Source: Arsukibacterium sp. UBA3155 (lineage in GTDB: Bacteria > Pseudomonadota > Gammaproteobacteria > Enterobacterales > Alteromonadaceae). Taken from it: DNA of 64,000 bases. Every line of letters begins with the position of its first letter. The stretch's first letter is position 1. Under the pieces are notes generated by a model. It worked only from the letters and a program-made list of their open reading frames with translations, was not told the origin of the DNA and did not search any database. Location of the stretch: positions 62,001 through 126,000 of the forward strand of contig DEYP01000015.1 of the NCBI GenBank assembly GCA_002364615.1, in the 5' to 3' direction. Shown here in pieces: positions 54,005 to 63,465 of this stretch. Made by a program: the position numbers and the translations under genes.

Positions 54005-56683
54005 TCAGAAGCTCTGTGTATACCGGATATAGGTAATACGACCAAAAGCGTTGTATAAGTCGAAGTTGTAAGAACGTGAACCACGCGCTGCGGCAGAAGT
54101 GCCTAACTGTGGTTCTTTCTCAAACACGTTCTGAGCGCCAACTGAAATTTTGGCGTTCCAAGGTGCATTGTAAGTTACCTGCAAATCGTGAGTAGTCCAG
54201 GTTGCAATATGACCTTCGCGAACTACACCACCGCCGTCAGCAGCTGCTACGGTATTGAACTGAGAACCAATCATGTTGATGTTCCACGCGAAGTCGAAAT
54301 CACCGAATACATATTGGTTGTTCAGGTTAATACGCTGCTGTGGTAAGCCTGGGTCTTCAACGTTGTTACGGCCACCATCCACTGAATAATCAATGATGTG
54401 CGACACGTACAAGTTGTTGATTAAGCGACCAGCGTTACCGAAGTCAAAGCTGGTACGGATGTTTAAATCAACACCTGAAGTTTCCAGAGTACCTTCGTTA
54501 CCGTAACCAGCATCGATGCGGGTAATCAGGCCACTTGCATCACGAGTTACACCTAAACCAGCTGGGATTGGGTCACCAGATGCCTGACGGTTAATCAGCG
54601 TCTGTGAATCAAACTGACGGATCCGATCTTCAATTTCGATATTGTAGTAATCGGCTTTAACAAAGAACCAGTCGTCGTACGAGTAAGCCGCACCAAACGC
54701 ATACTGAGTTGAACTCTCAGACGCTAAGTCAGGGTTAGCAATATAGTACGCGTTAATTTGACATGGGTCATCAGCATCACCGGTTAAAGCTAAACAGGTT
54801 ACCGGATCCGCTACTGAGTCAGCAGAGAAAGAAGTGGCCTGAGTTAAGATATCCAGTGACGGGGCACGGAAACCTAAACCGTAAGAGGCGCGTAACAGTA
54901 AACCGTCCATTGCGGTATATTTAACACCTACTTTAGGTGAGAAATCTGAACCGTAGTCTGAATAGTTATCGAAACGACCAGCAACAGACACTTCTAAATC
55001 ATCAGTGGCAGGTAATAAGGTTTCGAAGAACGCCGCGTTTACTGAACGGTCACCACCAGCTGAACTACCTGATGAACCACCTACTAAACCTGCAGCAGAC
55101 TGTGAATCGTACTTATCAGAGTAAACTTCTTCACGACGCTCAACACCAACAGACGCCTGAGAAATACCACCGGCCATTTCGAACAGGTCGAAAGATGCGC
55201 TGGCGTAATACTCGTTGATATCAAACTGTGATTTACGAGCAGTTGTTACTACGCCTGCCTGTAAAACATTGCTTGGGTTTGAACCTGGGTTTTGAATGTC
55301 GTAACCAAAACGACAAGAAGCAGGGTTAAACGAGCCATCATCACAGTAGCCAGGGTTAAAGTTGTTTACGTTACCCCATGCAGTGCTTGCAGCCAGGTAG
55401 CCATCACCTAAACCTAAAGTTTGGTTACGAACCCGACGAGCACCGAAATCCACATCAATTTCGCCAATCCGGCCCATAGAGCCGACTAAGAAATCTACGT
55501 TTTCGTTGTCGATTGTGTTGTCACGGTTACCCATGGCAGCAAAACGGTGATAGAAGAACACTTCCTGGTTAGGACCAGCCAGAACCGGATCAAATGCAAC
55601 CGCATTTGGGTTGTTCGCATCATACATCCAGGCATCAGGGTTAGTTGGGTTGTTGTAGCTGTCAACCGGTGTCGCTAAACCGTCATAGAAAATGTTTGAA
55701 TCCGGAGCTGGTGCATAACGACCAAAAGAGCTGGTTTTAGCTACGCTGGCGTTAGCATAGATAGACCAGTCATCATTGATTTGGTGGTTTAACTTAACAA
55801 ATAATGATTCGTTACCGATTGATGCTTCGTTGGCGTTGGTTGCGTTGAAGTTGAACTGACAACGTTCAAAACCAGCGATAGGACCTGGAATGAAGTTAGT
55901 CTCGTTACAACCACCAGGAACAGCTTTGAAACCAGCGAATGCAGCACCACGGTAGTTATTACCGTAGATTGAGCTACCTGGCTCAACCCAAGGGAACGCG
56001 TTTTCAAAAATGATATCGCGCTTGTTCCATGAAACACCACCGATGATCTGTGTAGTGTCATTAGCTGAACCGAAAACTACTGAACCGTTTTCACGCTCAC
56101 CACCTTCACTCGGGATGCTAACTTCAGCAGCACCAACGCTCAGTTCTACGCCGTTGAAGTCTCTGCGGGTAATAACGTTGATTACACCACCGATAGCGTC
56201 TGAACCGTATACTGCTGATGCACCATCAGACAGGATTTCGATACGCTCAACTGCCGCCATAGGAATTGAGTTCAAATCCTGTGATGAACCTGTTGAAGGA
56301 GACATAGTTAAACGACGACCATCTACCAGAACCAGAGTACGGCTGGCACCCAGACCGCGCATGTTTACCTGGCTTACACCCTGAGCAGAACTACCTGACT
56401 GAGGACGGAAAGAACCAGCGCTGTTGAAAGTGGTATTCCGGATTAAATCTGCAACAGAAATCTCACCTGATAACTCAATTGCCTCACGGTCAATAACAGT
56501 TACCGGCAGTGCGCCTTCTAAATCGGTACGCTTAATCCGCGAACCGGTGATTTCGATACGTTCAACTTTAGCCGACTCATCTTCTTCTGCTGCGGTTACT
56601 GAAGCAGTAAAAGCAGTAGCTGAAGCTGCGCCGAAGGCGATAGCTAAGCGCACAGCTTTATTTAATTTATTATTTGTATACAT
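54005..56683 (-). CDS. TonB-dependent outer-membrane receptor
   Basis: 892 aa. Signal peptide (about 1-32), a region with VERIEITGSRIKRTDLEG that may act as TonB box, and a plug domain (about 55-175, VLVDGRRLTMSPS, GSDAIGGVINVITRRDF). A 22-strand barrel ends in a terminal Phe (TYIRYTQSF). Typical of the large receptors in Alteromonadales thought to import peptides or glycans. ATG 56683 follows GGGAG. The substrate is unknown; the next genes suggest a peptide. Confidence 0.93.
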   Translation of the reverse strand: MYTNNKLNKAVRLAIAFGAASATAFTASVTAAEEDESAKVERIEITGSRIKRTDLEGALPVTVIDREAIELSGEISVADLIRNTTFNSAGSFRPQSGSSAQGVSQVNMRGLGASRTLVLVDGRRLTMSPSTGSSQDLNSIPMAAVERIEILSDGASAVYGSDAIGGVINVITRRDFNGVELSVGAAEVSIPSEGGERENGSVVFGSANDTTQIIGGVSWNKRDIIFENAFPWVEPGSSIYGNNYRGAAFAGFKAVPGGCNETNFIPGPIAGFERCQFNFNATNANEASIGNESLFVKLNHQINDDWSIYANASVAKTSSFGRYAPAPDSNIFYDGLATPVDSYNNPTNPDAWMYDANNPNAVAFDPVLAGPNQEVFFYHRFAAMGNRDNTIDNENVDFLVGSMGRIGEIDVDFGARRVRNQTLGLGDGYLAASTAWGNVNNFNPGYCDDGSFNPASCRFGYDIQNPGSNPSNVLQAGVVTTARKSQFDINEYYASASFDLFEMAGGISQASVGVERREEVYSDKYDSQSAAGLVGGSSGSSAGGDRSVNAAFFETLLPATDDLEVSVAGRFDNYSDYGSDFSPKVGVKYTAMDGLLLRASYGLGFRAPSLDILTQATSFSADSVADPVTCLALTGDADDPCQINAYYIANPDLASESSTQYAFGAAYSYDDWFFVKADYYNIEIEDRIRQFDSQTLINRQASGDPIPAGLGVTRDASGLITRIDAGYGNEGTLETSGVDLNIRTSFDFGNAGRLINNLYVSHIIDYSVDGGRNNVEDPGLPQQRINLNNQYVFGDFDFAWNINMIGSQFNTVAAADGGGVVREGHIATWTTHDLQVTYNAPWNAKISVGAQNVFEKEPQLGTSAAARGSRSYNFDLYNAFGRITYIRYTQSF

Positions 56684-57206
56684 GTATTTCTCCCTGGACC
56701 ACTATCTCGCTAGTGATTCTATTTTTAAACAGTTACCAATCTTTTAGGCAATTGGCACTCCATTCATCCCGGATATTATCCGATTTGTCGCGACCTGATA
56801 ATAAACGGTATTTTTCGGTAGGGTCAACAGCTTTTATTGAACATTTTCGTCTGGCAGCTGTCTTCCCTCCGTTTTGACCGATATTTAGTCAATCCCGCAT
56901 TTGGGGCAGTTTTGCTCTAAAATAGCGCTAAACGGCATTAATTACCTCATTTAGCCACAAATTAGCCCGATTATCAGGCTTTAGTGTCGTTTTTTTCAGC
57001 AGGCCGCCAGTAAAACCGGCTAATTGCACGTAATTAATTGTTTACATAACGGCTATAACTGCAGAATTCCATCTTCTGGCTTTATAGAACTAAATATACT
57101 TTAAGCGCCATTCATCCTGCTTTACGCTCATTAGTGCCTTTGCTAAAAAACAATTTGCTGGTTAGAATTGCAAAACTGTACGTCTATACAGGCAAACTGC
57201 CCACTT
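56684..57206. other. Intergenic region between the TonB receptor gene and dinG
   Basis: 523 bp between divergent genes. Near the receptor a weak promoter is possible on the minus strand (TTGCCT at 56746-56751, 17 bp, TTAAAA at 56723-56728). Near dinG there is a LexA box (57176-57191). I see no supported gene in the middle; it is AT-rich with short imperfect palindromes. Confidence 0.5.
57176..57191. promoter_or_regulatory. LexA (SOS) box of dinG
   Basis: CTGTACGTCTATACAG fits CTGT-N8-ACAG exactly. It ends 15 bp before the chosen dinG ATG, in the place expected for SOS repression. Confidence 0.88.
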
Positions 57207-59264
57207 ATGTCAACCGCACAGATGCTCTCTGAAACGTTAAAACAACAAATTCGCGACGCGCAGCAGAAGCTGAAAAAAGCGTTGCCCAATTACCATAACC
57301 GGCCCGGTCAGAATAAACTGATTGCCGAAATGGCGAATATTGTTGCGGGTCACTACCATCGGCACGATCGGATTGGTCTGATAGAAGCGGGCACCGGCAC
57401 GGGCAAGTCGCTGGCCTACTTACTGGCGACGGTGCCCATTGCCCTGGCCCGCCAGAAAAAACTGGTGATTGCCACTGCAACGGTGGCTCTACAGGAGCAG
57501 CTGGTGAACAAAGATATTCCTTTTTTTCGCCAGCACAGTGACATTGAGTTTGAATACAATCTGGTGAAAGGGCGCTCACGCTATGCCTGCATGGAACGAT
57601 TAAAACAGCAGTTAATCCAACCAGACTTGTTAACCAGCACTGAGCGTAATCAGTTCACTGTGCTGGAAACACTGCAGCAAGCATGGCAACAGCGAAGCTG
57701 GCTGGGCGACAGGGATACTCTGCCACTGGCAGTCGATGATGCGCTATGGCATAGCATCAGCGCCGACCCCTACCACTGTAGTAAACACCTTAAGCGTCAT
57801 CAGCAATGTCCGTTCCATCTGGCCCGGGCAGAAATTAAAGAAGCTCAGATACTTGTCGTAAATCATAGCTTGCTGCTGGCAGATTTAGCCGCAGGCAACG
57901 CCATACTGCCGCCGCCGGAAGACTGTATTTATGTGATTGATGAAGCCCATCACCTGCCGGCATGTGGGCGAGATTACTTTGCCGCGTTGGCGCAATTGAG
58001 CCAGCCCCAGGTATGGCTGGATAAACTAGGGCAGCTAAGTCATCAGTTAATACAAACTTTACCTGAGAGCAGTTTAAAAGACTTACTTAAACTGGACGAT
58101 TATCGTAACGAGCTGCTTGGTTTATTAAAACCGATTGAGCGCAGCCTGAGTGAATGGCAAAGCCGCTGGTTTACTGAGACAAGTCAGAACGAATATCGCT
58201 TTGAGCATGCAGCACTGCCTGCGCTATGGCAAAAGCAAGCAGAACCTATAGCCAGTTGCGCTCTGAAAACTCTGGGGGTACTTGATAAAATCAGTTCAGC
58301 GGTGGGCGAGGTAGCATTAACTTCCAGCAAGCAAAAAAATCAAAGCAAGTTGCTGCAGGAACTAAGCCAGCTGGCACAGAAGCTGGAGCAGCAACATGCG
58401 TTATGGCAACTGTACGCCCAGCCTCAGAAAGAACCGGCTTACCAGGCGCGTTGGGTAGCTAAAGACGACAATGAGCAGTTAACGGCCCATGCCTGTCCGT
58501 TAAGCGTTGCGCAAAGCCTGGAGCACATGCTGTTCTCTCAGGCCTATGCCAGTATTTTATGTTCTGCAACCCTGACCGTTCTGAACTCTTTTGAGCATAT
58601 AAAGTACGAGCTTGGTTTGCACGAACATCCCGGCTTACAGACCGTGCGGGTTGACTCGCCATTTGCGTATCAACAAAACGGCGTAATACTGTTGCCAAAA
58701 ATGCAGCACGAGCCGACAGCCAATGCCTATACCGATGAGTTGATTGCGATACTTCCTGACTACCTCAGCCAACATCAGGGAACACTGGTGCTGTTTGCAT
58801 CTTACTGGCAAATGCAGCAGGTAGCACAGGCATTGCGGGCCAAGGGCTTTTCCTTGCTGGTTCAGGGGGAAGCGTCCCGCCAGTCATTACTCAGCTTACA
58901 CCGGGAAAACTGTCAGCATAATAAAACCAGTATTTTATTTGGCACCCAGAGTTTTTCTGAAGGGTTAGATTTGCCAGGTAAGCTACTCACTAATCTTATC
59001 ATCACCAAGTTGCCGTTTGCCGTACCCACCTCCCCCCTAGAAGCCGCAATGAGCGAAGCGGTAACCCGCAAGGGGGGTAATCCGTTTGTGCAACTGGCGA
59101 TCCCGGCAACCGCCAGGAAACTGGTGCAGGCTTGTGGTAGACTGCTGCGCCAGGAGCAGGATCAGGGCCGGATTGTTATTCTGGACCGCCGGCTGGTGAC
59201 GAAATCCTATGGCAAAGCCATGCTCGATACCCTACCGCCCTTTCGGCGCCAGATTGAGTATTAA
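57207..59264 (+). CDS. dinG: DinG-family ATP-dependent DNA helicase
   Basis: 685 aa. XPD-like 5'-3' helicase that unwinds R-loops and D-loops. Walker A EAGTGTGKSLAYL, DEAH box YVIDEAHHLP, and Fe-S cluster Cys residues in RYACMERL, YHCSKH and QCPFH. Helicase C-terminal motifs include ILFGTQSFSEGLDLPG and QACGRLLRQ. The frame reaches back to a TTG at 57168, but that start would put the LexA box inside the gene; ATG 57207 (or 57222) is preferred, although no strong ribosome site is visible. Confidence 0.92.
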   Translation: MSTAQMLSETLKQQIRDAQQKLKKALPNYHNRPGQNKLIAEMANIVAGHYHRHDRIGLIEAGTGTGKSLAYLLATVPIALARQKKLVIATATVALQEQLVNKDIPFFRQHSDIEFEYNLVKGRSRYACMERLKQQLIQPDLLTSTERNQFTVLETLQQAWQQRSWLGDRDTLPLAVDDALWHSISADPYHCSKHLKRHQQCPFHLARAEIKEAQILVVNHSLLLADLAAGNAILPPPEDCIYVIDEAHHLPACGRDYFAALAQLSQPQVWLDKLGQLSHQLIQTLPESSLKDLLKLDDYRNELLGLLKPIERSLSEWQSRWFTETSQNEYRFEHAALPALWQKQAEPIASCALKTLGVLDKISSAVGEVALTSSKQKNQSKLLQELSQLAQKLEQQHALWQLYAQPQKEPAYQARWVAKDDNEQLTAHACPLSVAQSLEHMLFSQAYASILCSATLTVLNSFEHIKYELGLHEHPGLQTVRVDSPFAYQQNGVILLPKMQHEPTANAYTDELIAILPDYLSQHQGTLVLFASYWQMQQVAQALRAKGFSLLVQGEASRQSLLSLHRENCQHNKTSILFGTQSFSEGLDLPGKLLTNLIITKLPFAVPTSPLEAAMSEAVTRKGGNPFVQLAIPATARKLVQACGRLLRQEQDQGRIVILDRRLVTKSYGKAMLDTLPPFRRQIEY

Positions 59265-59310
59265 CTAAATTGAACACGTTAATAAATACGTACAGACAGG
59301 ATACCACCAG

Positions 59311-60096
59311 GTGCTAACTGAACTGCTGCCCGCCACCGACTTACTGCTGATCCTCTGTATAGTCGCTTTTGTCGCTGGCTATATTGATGCCATTGCCGGC
59401 GGTGGCGGCTTATTAACTGTGCCGGCATTATTAACCGCTGGTTTGCCGCCCCATCTGGTGCTGGGTACCAACAAACTGGCGGCCACTTTTGGCTCACTTA
59501 CTGCGTCGCTCACGTATTATCGCAAGCGATTATTTAACCCGCGTTACTGGCGCCGTAGTATTGGATATACGGCTATCGGCGCCTTGCTTGGCACGCTGGT
59601 GGTCGACCAGCTAAGTACCGAGCTACTGGAAAAACTGCTGCCAATTTTGATCTTACTGGCAGCAATTTATACTCTGTTTAACCGTATTCAGCCTGATGAT
59701 CGGCTGCACTTACCGCAACAGAACGCGAAATTATTCTGGCAACAACGGCTGCAAGGCTTAACGCTGGGATTTTATGACGGGGTGGCAGGCCCTGGAACCG
59801 GAGCCTTCTGGATGGTCTCCAGCATGGCCATGTATAAAATAAATCTGCTATTGACCAGCGGTGTCGCCAGAACCATGAATTTTATTAGTAACGGTTTTTC
59901 GCTGGTGGCGTTTATGGCGCTGGGCCATGTCAATTATGTGCTGGGTATTGCCATGGGTTTATGTCTGATGCTGGGCGCATTTCTAGGTGCGCACAGCGCT
60001 ATTCGCTTTGGCAGTAAATTTATCAGACCGGTATTTATTAGTGTCGTGATAGCCATAGCCCTGCGTCTGGCCTGGCAGGCCTGGAGTAGCACATGA
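59311..60096 (+). CDS. yfcA: TSUP-family (TauE/SafE) membrane transporter YfcA
   Basis: 261 aa with about eight hydrophobic helices. Conserved AGYIDAIAGGGGLLTVPALL and GFYDGVAGPGTGAFW duplicated motifs of the sulfite/anion exporter family. Inner membrane; substrate not known. It uses a GTG start preceded by ACAGGA. Its stop overlaps the priC start (ATGA). Confidence 0.92.
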   Translation: MLTELLPATDLLLILCIVAFVAGYIDAIAGGGGLLTVPALLTAGLPPHLVLGTNKLAATFGSLTASLTYYRKRLFNPRYWRRSIGYTAIGALLGTLVVDQLSTELLEKLLPILILLAAIYTLFNRIQPDDRLHLPQQNAKLFWQQRLQGLTLGFYDGVAGPGTGAFWMVSSMAMYKINLLLTSGVARTMNFISNGFSLVAFMALGHVNYVLGIAMGLCLMLGAFLGAHSAIRFGSKFIRPVFISVVIAIALRLAWQAWSST

Positions 60097-60659
60097 GCGC
60101 CCTGCAGGTATTAGCCAGTCAGCTGAATGAATTGCAACAGCGCGCCTCTGCGATAGATGCAAAGCGTCAGCCAGGCAAACCACAAGACTGGTTTGAAAGC
60201 GGTCTGTTCAGTTGTCACTCGCCGGATCTTGCTGATTATGTAGCAGATGCTTGCCGCAACCTGCAACGGTTAAGTGATAACCAAAACACGCTGTCTGCGG
60301 CAAGTCAGCAACGATTAGCCGAGCATTTAGCCGCCCAGGTGAACGCATTAACCCGCGCATTTAGCAACCAGCAAACCCGCAGCAAGTTTCAACGCGCTAT
60401 TGGGTTCAATAAGCCTGGCAGTAAGCAAACTGAAAAACCGACAACGTTGCACAGCAGCACGGTAAGCCTGTATCAGCAATTGACAGAGTTTCAGCAGTTC
60501 GAGCGCCGCTTACTGGATATGATTGAGCAAGCAGAACGTTACCGTGGCGATGATAATGCGAACCGGATCCTGGCACTACACGCCAGACTGGGCCGTTGCA
60601 GGCGGGCAATAACTGAAGTAGAACACGCCATTTTACAACATGAGCGGCAAATACCCTGA
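60093..60659 (+). CDS. priC: Primosomal replication protein PriC
   Basis: 188 aa, all-helical. Shares with E. coli PriC the patterns LAEHLAAQ, FQQFERRLLDMI and HARLGRCRRAI. PriC restarts stalled forks by loading DnaB onto SSB-coated DNA. Overlaps yfcA by 4 bp and the next gene by 1 bp (TGATG), so the three are translationally linked. Confidence 0.85.
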   Translation: MSALQVLASQLNELQQRASAIDAKRQPGKPQDWFESGLFSCHSPDLADYVADACRNLQRLSDNQNTLSAASQQRLAEHLAAQVNALTRAFSNQQTRSKFQRAIGFNKPGSKQTEKPTTLHSSTVSLYQQLTEFQQFERRLLDMIEQAERYRGDDNANRILALHARLGRCRRAITEVEHAILQHERQIP

Positions 60660-61597
60660 TGGCGTTGTCAGCTCCTGGCCTGGTATATCACCCCTGCTAC
60701 AGCGCACTCAGTTTGCCTGAGCGCCATCGCTATCCCATAACCAAATATCAGGCATTGTATCAGGCATTACTGGCATCAGGCGTGCAACCAGAGGCGTTCA
60801 GTACCCCAGAGCCCATTAGTGCTTCAGAACTTAACTGTATTCACGACACCGATTATATCGACAGTATTTGTCAGGGCACTATCAGCCCCCAGGCCATGCG
60901 CCGGATTGGCTTCCCCTGGTCGCAAGCTTTGGTCGACCGCTCCCTGGTGTCGGTAGCGGGCAGCCGGCTTTGTGCTGAACTGGCGTTAAACCGCGGGATC
61001 GCTCTACATTTAAGTGGCGGTTATCATCACGCCAGAAGAAGTGAAGGCGCGGGGTTTTGTGTGTTCAATGATCTGGCGTTTACCGCGCAATCTATGCTGG
61101 CTAAAGGGCTGAGTAAGATCCTGATTTTCGATCTGGACGTGCATCAGGGCGATGGCACCGCGGGTATTTTTAATGCAGAACCGGCCATTATCACCGCGTC
61201 AATTCACTGCGAAAAGAACTTTCCGGCCCGGAAAATCAGCTCGGATTGGGATATAGGCCTGGCGAAACACTGTAATAATGCGGAGTATCTTGAAGCCGTT
61301 AACCAAAGTCTGGAAACCTTATTAAACTGGCATCAGCCTGAGCTGGTCATTTATGACGCCGGTGTCGATATTCACCAACAAGATGAGTTAGGCCTGCTTA
61401 ATATTTCAACTGAGGCAGTTTATCAGCGGGATCTGCTGGTACTAAGTAGCTGCCGTAATCGGAACATACCGGTCGCGGCAGTCATTGGCGGGGGTTACCA
61501 GCGAGATGTTACCGCCCTGACCCAATTGCATTTACAGTTGTTTAAGGCGGCATTTTCAGTTTGTGATTTAGCGCTCAGGGCCGAAATAAAAACCTAG
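60659..61597 (+). CDS. Histone-deacetylase-superfamily amidohydrolase
   Basis: 312 aa zinc deacetylase of the HDAC/AcuC/polyamine-deacetylase fold. Catalytic His pair in SGGYHHARRSEGAGFCVFND, zinc-ligand Asp and His in FDLDVHQGDGTA, third ligand Asp in YDAGVDIHQQDELG, and GGGYQRD. Substrate unknown (acetyl-polyamine, acetyl-lysine or small amides are possible). Its last 30 bp overlap the convergent kynA gene. Confidence 0.9.
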   Translation: MALSAPGLVYHPCYSALSLPERHRYPITKYQALYQALLASGVQPEAFSTPEPISASELNCIHDTDYIDSICQGTISPQAMRRIGFPWSQALVDRSLVSVAGSRLCAELALNRGIALHLSGGYHHARRSEGAGFCVFNDLAFTAQSMLAKGLSKILIFDLDVHQGDGTAGIFNAEPAIITASIHCEKNFPARKISSDWDIGLAKHCNNAEYLEAVNQSLETLLNWHQPELVIYDAGVDIHQQDELGLLNISTEAVYQRDLLVLSSCRNRNIPVAAVIGGGYQRDVTALTQLHLQLFKAAFSVCDLALRAEIKT

Positions 61598-62665
61598 CTT
61601 CCGTTTAACCTGCACCGGCAAAAGCGGCAAGTCCGATTTTGGCAGTAAAAAGGTCGCCATATTAAACAAATCAGTGAAAATCCGATTTTTTTCAGTGGTC
61701 CGCTTTAAATAATCGTGGCCCGAGGATCCACCCGTTCCAATTTTAGTTCCAAGCATGCGCTGCACCATCATCGCGTGCTTGTAACGCCATATCGTCAGGT
61801 TTTCATCAATTTCAGTTAAACAGGTTAATAGCTGAAATGGCAAATTAAACACCGGTTCTTCCTGATACAAGCTAATAAATAACGCCGAGAGCATGGCACG
61901 CTGACTGAGCCGGAACGTGCCCTGCGCCTGCAGCTCCTGATATTTATCTTTATCGAGCAATGCGGCAAACTTCGCTCTGGTGCGTTCAATTTCTGCCAGC
62001 TGCAACTGGCGATCTGGTTCGGATATCTGCTCAATACCGGTCACGGTGCGCGCATCGTCATCTAACATTTGCGCGGTGGCATTATGATACATCTGCCAGA
62101 AACTAAAATCTTCAAGTTGCAGAAACGGCATTCGTTCCAGCCATTTCTCTATGCGCTCAAACAAACTTGGCTCTGTTTCCAGCGCTTCTAAAAACTGACG
62201 ATCTTGCTCATTCAGGCGGCTGTAAAAAGAGTTCTTATCAAAATCAATCCGATATTCGCTTTTCAGGCCAAGACCAATTTCCAGCATTTTAAACTGAACA
62301 CTCTGAAAACCTGAAGCGGGCACCAGATAGTCCCGAAACGACATGAAATCCTGTGGCGTCATTGTTTCGATGATGGCTATCTGTTGATTCAGCAATTGCT
62401 GAATACTGATCACCCGTTTTAATTTATGCACGATACCGGTTAACTGCTGATCTTTTACTTCAGCTTCTGCAAATACCGCCATGACGGCTTTTAATTCATG
62501 CAGTATTTGCTTAAACCATAATTCATATACCTGGTGAACCACAATAAACAGGGTTTCATCATGCGCTTCGTTGGCATATTTCGCGCTCTCTGGCGCCTGG
62601 GCGGTGAGTATTTTATCCAGTTGCAGATAATCGCCATAGTAACAGGGGGTGGTATTCTTTTGCAT
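61568..62665 (-). CDS. kynA: Tryptophan 2,3-dioxygenase
   Basis: Haem enzyme that opens the indole ring to N-formylkynurenine. 365 aa, longer than many bacterial forms (about 280-300) and closer to the animal/marine type. Conserved IVVHQVYELWFKQILHEL, RDYLVPASGFQSVQF and TGGSSGHDYLKRT. No kynB, kynU or other kynurenine gene is in the window. Convergent with the deacetylase-like gene. Confidence 0.94.
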   Translation of the reverse strand: MQKNTTPCYYGDYLQLDKILTAQAPESAKYANEAHDETLFIVVHQVYELWFKQILHELKAVMAVFAEAEVKDQQLTGIVHKLKRVISIQQLLNQQIAIIETMTPQDFMSFRDYLVPASGFQSVQFKMLEIGLGLKSEYRIDFDKNSFYSRLNEQDRQFLEALETEPSLFERIEKWLERMPFLQLEDFSFWQMYHNATAQMLDDDARTVTGIEQISEPDRQLQLAEIERTRAKFAALLDKDKYQELQAQGTFRLSQRAMLSALFISLYQEEPVFNLPFQLLTCLTEIDENLTIWRYKHAMMVQRMLGTKIGTGGSSGHDYLKRTTEKNRIFTDLFNMATFLLPKSDLPLLPVQVKRKLGFYFGPER

Positions 62666-62791
62666 TACAGGGATCCGCTAGTCTTGACCCGTGCATTGTA
62701 ACAGCGTACTTCGTTAACTCAATCTTTAGGTGGTGTTTTTACGTAAAGCTGATTATGCTTTGGCCTGACGCTTTAGCAGACAGAGGCCCTT

Positions 62792-63052
62792 ATGAAACTG
62801 GATGATGATATTCATAATTTTTATGAAAAGCTGTTACTTGACCATATTGTAGAGCTGGAACTGGACAGCAGCAAAGACAGTGAATATCTGGCAGATTTAT
62901 GCTGTATATCGTTGAATTTACTGCCACCACGCTATATTCGCTATGAGGTGGATATGTCGTTTTACTTACCGCAAAGTGAACGCTTTGAAATGCAAATGAA
63001 AGTAAAAGAGGCCGTCAGCAGGGCCAGGCAGTTTCTGGACGACAATAAGTGA
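62792..63052 (+). CDS. ComFB-family protein
   Basis: 86 aa, cytosolic. Matches the late-competence ComFB domain pattern: N-terminal helix (IHNFYEKLLLDHIVELE), then LADLCCISLNLLPPRYIRYE. Members of this family have been described as cyclic di-GMP binding. Only two adjacent Cys are present instead of the spread Cys set of the Bacillus protein. ybaM follows 20 bp later. Confidence 0.82.
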   Translation: MKLDDDIHNFYEKLLLDHIVELELDSSKDSEYLADLCCISLNLLPPRYIRYEVDMSFYLPQSERFEMQMKVKEAVSRARQFLDDNK

Positions 63053-63072
63053 CGCGTTGCGAGTGCCAGTAA

Positions 63073-63309
63073 ATGACTGACGATACTGACGATACTGACG
63101 ATACTGACGATAGCCAGAATAATAACAGCAGTTTAGCCAATGCGCCGGTGCACGTTAAACTGGCCGTTGATTTAATTATGTTGTTAGAACAGCAGCAGCT
63201 ATCGGATAGCGACATTTTAGCCGCGCTGGATATTGTCAGCGCAGATTATAAGAAAAAACTCAAGGTGGGTGGCAACTCCACCAGCCACATCCCGGCACCT
63301 GCATCATAA
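63073..63309 (+). CDS. ybaM: YbaM/DUF2496 family protein with N-terminal acidic repeat
   Basis: 78 aa. The core ([33 protein letters not shown]) is closely like the 53-aa E. coli YbaM, function unknown. The N-terminus carries a TDD tripeptide four times from 9-bp DNA repeats. The last 13 codons run into the 3' end of the 4.5S RNA gene on the other strand. In E. coli ybaM adjoins priC; here three genes lie between. Confidence 0.82.
   Translation: MTDDTDDTDDTDDSQNNNSSLANAPVHVKLAVDLIMLLEQQQLSDSDILAALDIVSADYKKKLKVGGNSTSHIPAPAS
63076..63111 (+). repeat. Four 9-bp repeats ACTGACGAT inside ybaM
   Basis: Four perfect copies right after the start codon, encoding Thr-Asp-Asp each. The period keeps the frame, so copy-number change alters only the acidic tail length. 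Confidence 0.95.
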
Positions 63310-63380
63310 GCTGTGGCTGCTTCCTTCCGGACCTGACCAGGTTAACCTACTAGCATTGCGAGAGGACCAATGGAGTTACC
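63268..63380 (-). ncRNA. ffs: 4.5S RNA, small bacterial signal recognition particle RNA
   Basis: About 113 nt. The minus strand carries the invariant SRP domain IV sequence CAGGTCCGGAAGGAAGCAGC (Ffh M-domain site) and GCCGGGATGTGGCTGG as in E. coli. The ends pair: 5' GGTAACTCC with 3' GGAGTTGCC. End positions are estimated from that pairing. Confidence 0.95.
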
Positions 63381-63420
63381 ATTGAGTGCCGCACAAGTTA
63401 CACCAGAGCGGCAGGCCCGC

Positions 63421-63449
63421 ATTATGCGCAATGGCCTGCCAGGTTTCAA
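63421..63449 (-). promoter_or_regulatory. Promoter of ffs
   Basis: Minus strand TTGAAA (63444-63449), 17-bp spacer, CATAAT (63421-63426). It implies a leader of about 34 nt, consistent with the RNase P-processed precursor known for E. coli 4.5S RNA. Confidence 0.7.
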
Positions 63450-63465
63450 GTGATTTAGCCGCAAC

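Noticed and set aside
57168..57206. Upstream TTG start for dinG
   Set aside because: Would place the LexA box within the coding region; the ATG at 57207 fits the family length.
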